Of a stretch of 64,000 nt of DNA, positions 57,070 through 64,000 are shown in pieces. This stretch comes from Ailurus styani (lineage: Eukaryota > Chordata > Mammalia > Carnivora > Ailuridae). The stretch lies in the NCBI GenBank assembly GCA_002007465.1, contig LNAC01000102.1:3480364-3544363 (forward strand). Direction: 5' to 3'. The notes beneath the pieces are model-generated. The model was not told the DNA's origin, did not search any database, and saw only the letters and a list, made by a program, of their open reading frames with translations. The first letter of the stretch is position 1, and every line of letters begins with the position of its first letter. Position numbers and translations under genes: made by a program.

Positions 57070-57260
57070 TTTTCATACACTGCATTTAATCTTCAAAGTG
57101 ACATTGCAGGTGAATTTTGTTATCTCCATTTTTATAAAAGAGGGAAAAAAAGAAAATTCAGATAAGTTATGCAACTTAACCCAAGGATGCACAGATAATA
57201 GAGGGTAAAGCTGGAACTCAAAGCCAGATCTCTCTAGCTCCAGAGATCATTCTACTAGAT
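57070..57260 (-). repeat. MIR remnant, antisense
   Basis: 'actgcatttaatcttcaaagtgacattgcagg', 'ttatctccatttttataaaagaggg', 'gttatgcaacttaacccaaggatgcacag' and 'agctggaactcaaagccagatctctc' follow reverse MIR. Confidence 0.75.
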
Positions 57261-57779
57261 GGAGCCGGTTTGGTTTTGTGTCAATTAGAGGCAACAGAAA
57301 TCAGGATAATCAGACTGATTCTTGTTCTAGAATTCACTCTCAGCTCCCAGTGCTAAACAGTCTAAATGGCAGAGAATGTAGGCAGATTCCAAGTTCTCAT
57401 GATCAACTGAAAAGGGCTGATTTTAGTTACGGCCATGGAAAACAACTAGAAGCTTACAACTGAAGTCAAATGAAAAATGACAAATTCTTTTTGTGTTCCT
57501 AGAAGAAACTATGTTTTAAGAAATTATCTAAGTTACTATTCCAAATGGATAATATTATCACAAGCCTAAAACTAAGACTTTTATGGTAAAATTCTCAGAA
57601 GATGATATTAAAGTTGTTCAACATCCTAATGGTTAACAGGGAGCTTCAAAGGGCATCTTTACTATTTTGTACATCTCACCATATTACACCAGTCAAACAC
57701 CTAGTAGGCTTGCTTGATATTTACTTATCCTTTGTCCTCATATTCAAATCCTAGCCCACAGGAAACCCTGAGTTTAGAA

Positions 57780-58450
57780 ACTTCACTTAACAACAGAAAA
57801 TAACTACTTAAAAAGGACCTCTGTAACAGTTCCCCAAATTGACTACACATTTCACACAAAGAAACCCTCAAAAAAAATTCCAAAAATTATATCCACTACA
57901 AAGTCTATTCTCTGATCACAATGCACTAACTCCAGAAATAAAAAAAAATTAAAAATAGAAAAAAATTTAAAAAACAGGTATAAAATAGTTATCAGGACAG
58001 GTCAAAGTTCTATCTCCATAACATTTTAGTTTAAGAAAAAAAATTATAACCAGAACTAAAAATAATCATGAAAAAAGTACATATTTGAGTCTTTAGAACA
58101 CAGCGAAGATTTGTAATGCTAACTATCAAGAGTGAAAATAAGTGAATTAAACATTTCACCTCAAGAAGCTAGGAAAAAGAACAAAAAAATACCTCAAGGA
58201 AAGCAAAAGGAAGAGATTAATAAAGTCAGAAATGTATGACTTATCAATCAGAAAAAAAGAACTAATAAATTTAATAGTTGTGTTCTTGAAGATAAAATAA
58301 TAAACTAAATAAACCACTGGCATAATTAATTTGGAAAAAGAGATGGGGGTAGAGAAATCACAAATACACAAAAGTAAAATTATAACAGAAAAAGTACGGA
58401 CAGAAAATTAAACAATTATTAAAAAAACAAACTATATCTAGCAAAGCTTA
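57780..58450 (+). mobile_element. L1 ORF2 remnant, sense
   Basis: 'aaagtctattctctgatcacaatgcactaactccag', 'cacctcaagaagctaggaaaaagaac', 'aaagcaaaaggaagagattaataaagtcag' and 'accactggcataattaattt' are the L1 ORF2 region between endonuclease and reverse transcriptase. Gaps and stops throughout. The CAN-SINE at 58545 lies just downstream. Confidence 0.75.
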
Positions 58451-58544
58451 TACTCTTAGCAGAACATAACAGTCATTAATGAAATATTAATGTTTTATTC
58501 ATTCAAATGTATAATTATAACTGCAATTTAAAAACTCATTCTTC

Positions 58545-58734
58545 GGGCGCCTGGGTGGCTCAGTGGGTTAAAGCCTCTGCTTTCGGCTCAGGTCATGATC
58601 TCAGGGTCCTGGGATCGAGGCCCATATTGGGCTCTCTGCTCAGCAGGGAGCCTGCTTCCTCCTCTCTCTCTGCCTCTCTGCCTACTTGTGATCTCTCTCT
58701 CTGTGTCAAATAAAGAAATAAAATCTTTAAAAAA
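58545..58734 (+). mobile_element. Young CAN-SINE, mustelid-type, with TSD
   Basis: Head 'gggcgcctgggtggctcag', full body, 'gcctacttgtgatctctctc', A-rich tail. Perfect 15-bp target duplication aaaaactcattcttc at 58530-58544 and 58735-58749, preceded by TTT, as expected of L1 endonuclease nicking. Confidence 0.96.
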
Positions 58735-58749
58735 AAAAACTCATTCTTC

Positions 58750-59555
58750 TTAGATACAATTCCTAATGAATCTAATCATTGAACTCGTGAGGGACCAACA
58801 TACAGATGCTTATGAATAATTATACATTTCAGAAGGAATAAGCAGAATGTCTCATAAATCTGTCCCTGAAAATATATCAGAAGCTCATACAATTTCCATC
58901 AAGTATTTTGTGTTCTGCGTTAAGTTCAAAATAGATTATTTCAAGAACTGTGAAGAGTCTGAGATTTTCCCAGCTTGGAAGATAACAGGTTAGCCTGCCA
59001 CCGTTTTAGGACCATGGCAGGAGCCATGAGATGCCCAGATCACAGACAAAGAACTTGATCAGTCATGACACATCAGACAGCATGAGCTCCACGTTCACTG
59101 TGTTTCCTCTCAGCCTCCAAGTCGCAAGAGATCAAGTTGATACAGCTCACATAGTGGGCTTGTGTCCCAGTCAAGAAACTCTGAGCTTCAGCAAACCTGA
59201 CTAACACATGCCTCAGAAAAAGACATTATCTTTACTGTCCCAGATGAAAGAAAAAGCCACCTTCTCCCCTAAGGAGATACTATCTCTATCTTCCAAGGCT
59301 GTTCACTATATAAACATCTTTAAAAAGTTAGCCTAGAACAAAAGCTGTCAATGTTCCTGCTTACAAAACATGTAGAAACATGAGAGACCCATGGAGAATG
59401 GTCTCCCAAGGGACAGAAAATATAATACACGAAATATTAATTTCAACAAGATTAACTATAAACTCAGACATGTATAAAATTTTTAAAACCAAGCAATATC
59501 CTAGAGCTAGGACATCAACATTCCCAGATTACCAGGTATGGTTTTCACATGCATA
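58750..59555. other. Unannotated stretch
   Basis: No gene or named repeat. 58980-59330 is less AT-rich and ends with 'tcactatataaacatc', a TATA-like word, but I do not see a full LTR. Confidence 0.45.
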
Positions 59556-59559
59556 TTAG

Positions 59560-60000
59560 TAAACTCTTTCTGAGTAACAAACCAGCTCAAAATTTAGTGG
59601 CTAAAAACAATGGTGTATTTTTTATCAGTAATTCCTGGTTGATTAGACGGTCCTTCAGGTTTTATCTGGTTCACTCATAGGCTACACCTCCAGCAGAAAC
59701 TTGAGGTGGCCTCACTCATATGTTCAGCAGTCTGTGCTTGGCTGTTAGCTAGGACTAGTTTCAATTTTCTTCCACATGGTCTCTTCTCCTCCCAGAGGCA
59801 GGATCAGCTTCCTTCCATAAACTCTATGGCAGCATTCCAAGAGGCAGGAAGGTCTCACACCATGTTACTTTAGATATATTCAATTGTCAAAGCAAATCAC
59901 AAAGTCATCCTAGATTCATGGGATGGGAAAAGAGTTTTGTTCTCATGATAAAGGAGCAGCAAAGAACTTGTGACCATGTTTTTAATTTACCACAACAGGA
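59560..60000 (-). repeat. MLT1-like MaLR/LTR remnant, antisense
   Basis: 'tgagtaacaaaccagctcaaaatttagtggctaaaaacaatgg', 'ccttccataaactctatggcagc', 'tgtcaaagcaaatcacaaagtc' and 'aacttgtgaccatgtttttaatttaccacaac' follow the antisense plan of the same LTR type as 2128-2560. Confidence 0.55.
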
Positions 60001-60790
60001 CTCCTAGATGCTTGGGATTTATTGTCTGAAGTAATCATGCAAAAACAATGCCCAGATGAATGCTGAAGAACTCAGCATTCAACCAGGCTCTGATGAACCA
60101 AGAAGTTTCACAATAAAAACTACAAGAGAAAAATATTAACTCCACAGAATATTAATCATAAAGAAAGGTCACCTTAGTAAAAAGTATGGCCGTCATGGTT
60201 AAACAAAATTAAAACAATTCCTTGGTTGCAGAAGTTGTCAATCTTAATTAAACAGAAAACTATTATCTTTTGTGAAATCTCTCAGTGGCACGGTGCTCTA
60301 TATAATACTCTCTGAGAAAAGCTAATATAATGAAAAATAGTTAGAAACTATGAAAGATAGTTGATAACACTGAAAAAAATTCTACTTCTTTTTCCTTACT
60401 TTAAAGTCAGCTCATTTATTCATTTATGTCCCTTCCCTTCCAGGTCTAGATAGAGAGGAATTTATTATTCTACTTAGTGGTGAGAGATATGTATTTGGGT
60501 AACAAATCTAAGGCCATCAAATATGACTACTAAGAATTTCTACATTTTCTAAATAATGGGTCTGTCTTTCTGCTATAGACATATATGAAATACTTCCTAA
60601 AGCTGAAAAAAAATATGATAAAACTATTTTTAAGAGGTGACTTAAAGCTCACAGTGATAACGATAATCTTTTTCAACTTAATATTATCTATTGGAACATA
60701 GTATTTGAAATTTAACAACAAAAAAACTTGGGTGGCAATGGAGAAGAAGGAAACTGGGTATGAATCTTTGAGGATAAAAGAAAAGGAGAG
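60001..60790. other. Unannotated stretch
   Basis: No recognised feature. Confidence 0.5.
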
Positions 60791-60989
60791 GGGCGCCTGG
60801 GTGGCTCAGTGGGTTAAAGCCTCTACCTTCGGCTCAGGTCATGATCTCAGGGTCCCGGGATCGAGCCCCGCGTCATCGGGCTGCCTGCTCAGCGGGGAGC
60901 CTGCTTCCCCCTCTCTCTCTGCCTGCCTCTCTGCCTACTTGTGATCTCTCTCTCTGTCAAATAAATAAATAAAACCTTTTTTAAAAAAA
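60791..60989 (+). mobile_element. CAN-SINE, mustelid-type
   Basis: Head 'gggcgcctgggtggctcag', 'gggatcgagccccgcgtcatc' with retained CpGs, 'gcctacttgtgatctctctc', AAATAAAT tail, followed by AAAAG repeats. The flanks (aaaagaaaaggaga-like on both sides) probably hold the target duplication but are too repetitive to fix. The 79- and 96-codon frames across it are chance. Confidence 0.95.
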
Positions 60990-62150
60990 GAAAAGAAAAG
61001 AAAAAGAGAAAGGCAGAGACATCTGGGAAAGGGTAGAAAACAAGAAAAACTGAAGTGATTTTAGGAAAAGTAATTTTCTTACCCTTTCTGACAGAGAGAC
61101 AGCTTGATGCAACTGAGAGTCGGGAAGTAGCCACTAGGACCCTTGGAAAGTCCTGGAAGCGGTGATCACAGTGGATCACAGTGCAAACTTACAAAACACT
61201 GGTGAGGAGAGCAGTAGGGGACTATAGCTCCCCCTGGACATGAGAGAAAGGGCTTGCTGTCAGGCATTTTGAGATTTGAGAACTGTGAAAGGACTAGTTC
61301 TAAACATTGTTTGCCCCCTGTCTTGATAAATATTGTCTCCAGCACGCCCCTTGGAGAGAACTAAAACCAGCAAATTGGTGAATTTTACATGGCTGGAAAA
61401 GAGCAAGGGCTGAGATTCAAGGCTGCACATCGAAGTTTCGTGTAGGTAAGAACGGGCTTCCAAAGGTGGAAAGGATTCTCACAATGCCTATTTTTCTTAC
61501 TGAAAATATGATATGGAAGTTATGTGATATTCACTTGCTCAAAATACATTCATGGTAAGAAAAACTACCAAACCCATGTTATAATTTTCCCAGTGCATTC
61601 TAGAAAAGGCCTTATTTGAAATGATCCATGCAGAGAAATTACCTGAGGGATTTATTTTTTTAAATGCAGTAGTTTAGTTAGGAATTAAGCTAAATATTTA
61701 GATATAAAATATAAAAAAAAATCTCAGAAAATATAGCTAAACTTTGGTGACTTTTTGTTCTTTAAATCCTTTATTCATTTCTTTTATCTCCATTTGAATA
61801 AAGAATTATTTGTGTCACTCTTGCTTAGATATATTCTGGAAATGACATTTAAAAGTTTCTCCAATCTTCATTTTCTTCATTTTAGAAATTCTCCTAGTAA
61901 CACATTAGAGAAAAAATCTAAGGAGAAAATTAACTGAGCAAGTTCTGTATTTGTAAGAACATGTCACATAATTTTCATTAAATACTTATTATCATAGCAA
62001 TATGATGGTATAACATGTTTGATGATAGAATCTATGTATTTTTGTTATAACATAATTCATGGTTAGAAATATATCTATATCTTCGATTAGTGAACAGATA
62101 ATTCAAAACCTGATGCAGAAGTGAGAAATTCTGAGGAACAGTGATAGAAC
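60990..62150. other. Unannotated stretch
   Basis: No gene or named repeat. A 10-bp tandem, gatcacagtg twice, occurs near 61160. A (GTTT)n run at about 62177-62202 belongs to the following SINE tail. Confidence 0.5.
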
Positions 62151-62167
62151 ACTTGATTAAATAATTG

Positions 62168-62396
62168 GTTTTTTTGTTTTTTGTTTGTTTGTTTGTTTGT
62201 TTAAAGATTTTATTTATTTATTTCACAGCGGGAGAGAGATCACAAGGAGGCAGAGAGGCAGGCAGAGAGAGAGAGGGGGCGGGAAGCAGGCTCCCTGCCA
62301 AGCAGAGAGCCCGATGCGGGCCTCGATCCCAGGACCCTGAGATCATGACCTGGGCCGAAAGCAGAGGCTTTAACCCACTGAGCCACCCAGGCGCCC
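62168..62396 (-). mobile_element. Young CAN-SINE, mustelid-type, antisense, with TSD
   Basis: GTTT/T-rich tail, 'aaagattttatttatttatt', GA-rich body, 'gatgcgggcctcgatcccagg', head ending 'gagccacccaggcgccc'. Perfect 14-bp target duplication tgattaaataattg at 62154-62167 and 62397-62410. The tail has grown into a GTTT repeat. Confidence 0.96.
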
Positions 62397-62410
62397 TGAT
62401 TAAATAATTG

Positions 62411-63334
62411 TTTAAAGAATAAACCAATTGCAGGGATAATTCATCCTCAAGGATTATGTTCTTGACACACCACTACCAGCAGAATATGAACACTGGTCTG
62501 ACTTAGGACCAGAGTTGTAAGAAAGTGCTGGGTGTCGGGATACCGCCTGCGGAGCTGCTGACTGCCCCCCCCCGCCCCGCGCAAACTGGTGAAATTAGAA
62601 AAGAGTGTAACTATCACAAGTGATCAGGCACAGCTCACAGCTAAGCTTCAAACCACTCATTATTTGGAGTAATTATATAATAATATGGTGGAACTAAACA
62701 AGATAATAATGCAGCCCATGGCTTTGATTATAAAAGTGAAGAATATAGCAAACAAGGAGAAAATGATTCAATGAGTTAAATAATATGAAATAAATTTCCT
62801 GAAACTCATGCCATATGCTATGACTCATACAGGGAGGGAGAAAGTATAAAGCTTTAAATATGGCAGTTTTAGTAAGTCTCAATCATATACCTGAACCTTG
62901 GTTATTAATCTATTTGATATCCAAAATTGGACTCATTCTACAATTACGTTAAACACAGTAACTATTTCCATCACCAATTCCTCCTCCTCCAGATCTTGTG
63001 CAAGTTCAGCTCCTCACCATTCTGTTAAGGAAAAGTTAACTATCGTCCTGAAGAGAAATGGACCTGCATTGGAGAAAGGTGCCCAGCATTATGAAGAGGA
63101 AGTTGTGAAACTTTGTCACAAAGTCAACCAGAGTGACAGCAGAATCCACTTAGCCGGTTGTTGGTCAATATCACAGAGCCTGCATTTAGAAAATACCCTC
63201 TCTCACTTATATTGGAAAATTCCCTCCGGCCATATCATCCCTCCTCCTGTCTTTACAATTCCAGAGGAAGTAACCTGAGCACCTTCTGTAACCATTATTT
63301 TTGCCTGGCAGACTTTTAATCCCAGGAGTCTGTT
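62411..63334. other. Unannotated stretch containing a 126-codon frame
   Basis: 62898-63278 is open for 126 codons on the plus strand: first a Thr/Ser/Asn-rich part, then Lys/Glu/His-containing sequence with 'HYEEEVVKLCHK' in the middle. It is not inside a repeat I recognise. No domain, strong start context, homologous family or splice pattern is visible, so I do not call it coding. A C-rich run lies at 62565-62580. Confidence 0.4.
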
Positions 63335-63350
63335 AAAAATAAATCAAATA

Positions 63351-63486
63351 TAGGGTGGATGGGTTGTGGACATTGGGGAGGGTTTGTGCTTTGGTGAATG
63401 CTGTGAAATATGTAAGCCTGATGATTCACAGACCTGTACCCCTTGGGCAAATAATAAAAATAAAATTTAAAAATAAAAAAAAATAA
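63351..63486 (+). mobile_element. Severely 5'-truncated carnivoran L1 3' end, with TSD
   Basis: Only about 135 bases of L1 remain: 'gtggacattggggagggtttgtgc', 'gaatgctgtgaaatatgtaagcc', 'tgatgattcacagacctgtaccc', then an A-rich tail. Perfect 16-bp target duplication aaaaataaatcaaata at 63335-63350 and 63487-63502, preceded by TT (site TT/AAAA). This is an ordinary dead-on-arrival L1 insertion. Confidence 0.93.
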
Positions 63487-63502
63487 AAAAATAAATCAAA
63501 TA

Positions 63503-63747
63503 ATATGGAAAAAACAGAGTGAATATGTATCGTTAATGGAAAGGAGTCACTAAATATCACATGAAACTGTGTGACACCTTTCAAAGTGTTGAAAAAGTTG
63601 CTAAAATCCCAAGCGTTAGAAACAATGTTCTCTCTAATTTTGTTCTATCATATTACCCCTTACTTTAATTCATTCAGTCAATTACCATGTACTGGTCAGG
63701 CACAAGGCTGAGTGTAGCAAGATATGGCAGATATAAAGATGAAGTCC
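63503..63747. other. Spacer between two L1 3' ends
   Basis: 'ttcattcagtcaattaccatgtactggtcaggcacaaggctgagtg' at about 63668-63713 resembles a reversed L2 3' end; otherwise nothing recognised. Confidence 0.45.
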
Positions 63748-63932
63748 GAATCTCAGGAAACAAACTGAGGGTTGCTGGGGGCGGGGGGTGGGGTAGGGAT
63801 AAGGTGGCTGGGTGATGGACATCGGGGAGGGTTTATGCTATGGTGAGTGCTGTGAATTGTGTAAGGCTGATGATTCACAGACCTGTACCCCTGAAGTAAA
63901 GAATACGTTACATGTTAATTAAAAAAGAAAAA
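63748..63932 (+). mobile_element. 5'-truncated carnivoran L1 3' end, second copy
   Basis: 'caggaaacaaactgagggttgctgggggcggggggtgg' type start, 'gtgatggacatcggggagggtttatgctatgg', 'gtgctgtgaattgtgtaaggc', 'gatgattcacagacctgtacccc', A-rich tail. It is slightly longer than the copy at 63351 and in the same orientation, 260 bases apart. The target duplication is not evident. Confidence 0.88.
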
Positions 63933-64000
63933 CTTACTGTGTAGTTGATAGGACATACACACTATTAAATATAATTCAAAAAAGAAAATAAGTTCCAAAA

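Noticed and set aside
4635..62396. tRNA-like heads with A- and B-box-like sequences, possible tRNA genes
   Set aside because: All belong to CAN-SINEs and lack an intact cloverleaf and acceptor stem.

Overview
This window reads as a stretch of nuclear DNA from a carnivoran mammal, most likely a mustelid (ferret, mink, otter or badger type). The main evidence is sixteen copies of a tRNA-derived CAN-SINE. Most of them have a 3' half running through 'gcctacttgtgatctctctc' into an AAATAAAT-rich tail, which I associate with mustelids rather than dogs, cats or bears. Two L1 3' ends and one L1 3' UTR of carnivoran type support this. The sequence is AT-rich and CpG-poor, with microsatellites and many ancient mammalian repeats (MIR, L2, L1M, LTRs, one hAT-type element).

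I found no protein-coding gene, coding exon or functional RNA gene that I can support. Open frames reach at most about 140 codons. The longest lie in an antisense L1 remnant or in purine-rich DNA, and none shows a recognisable domain. The window is therefore intergenic, or lies within a large intron.

Layout. 1-8 kb: an MLT1-like LTR, MIRs, two direct CAN-SINEs and an L2 remnant. 8-12.6 kb: a solo-LTR-like block with CCAAT and TATA boxes, L2 and MIR fragments, a SINE and a carnivoran L1 3' UTR; two single-N joins fall here. 13-19 kb: AT-rich DNA with a GAAA microsatellite and older SINEs. 19-21.4 kb: two LTR-like blocks in opposite orientation and two SINEs. 21.4-28.6 kb: mostly unannotated, with MIRs, a perfect 20-bp palindrome and a TG repeat. 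28.6-34 kb: an L1 remnant apparently split by an LTR-like block, many MIRs, and a MER20-like element nested in a MIR. 34.4-38 kb: a long antisense L1 remnant holding a 59/60 inverted duplication, then a local rearrangement and a duplicated segment joined by an N. 39-43.8 kb: a SINE, three LTR-like blocks and an antisense L1 ORF2 remnant. 44-49 kb: an L2 end, two direct SINEs (one with a perfect 60-bp internal tandem duplication), L1, and an old LTR-like repeat with a CA repeat. 50-58.7 kb: L1, MIR and L2 remnants and a sense L1 ORF2 fragment with a SINE. 58.7-64 kb: an MLT1-like LTR, two SINEs and two truncated L1 3' ends, one with a 16-bp target-site duplication.

No genes work together here. 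The biology visible is layered retrotransposition: L1 machinery mobilising L1 and CAN-SINE, over old MIR, L2 and LTR layers. I saw no convincing undescribed system. The most unusual structures are the inverted duplication near 36 kb and the tandemly duplicated SINE at 45.1 kb. The duplications beside Ns are probably assembly artefacts. Repeat family names and most boundaries come from reading by eye; they need a RepeatMasker run to become exact.
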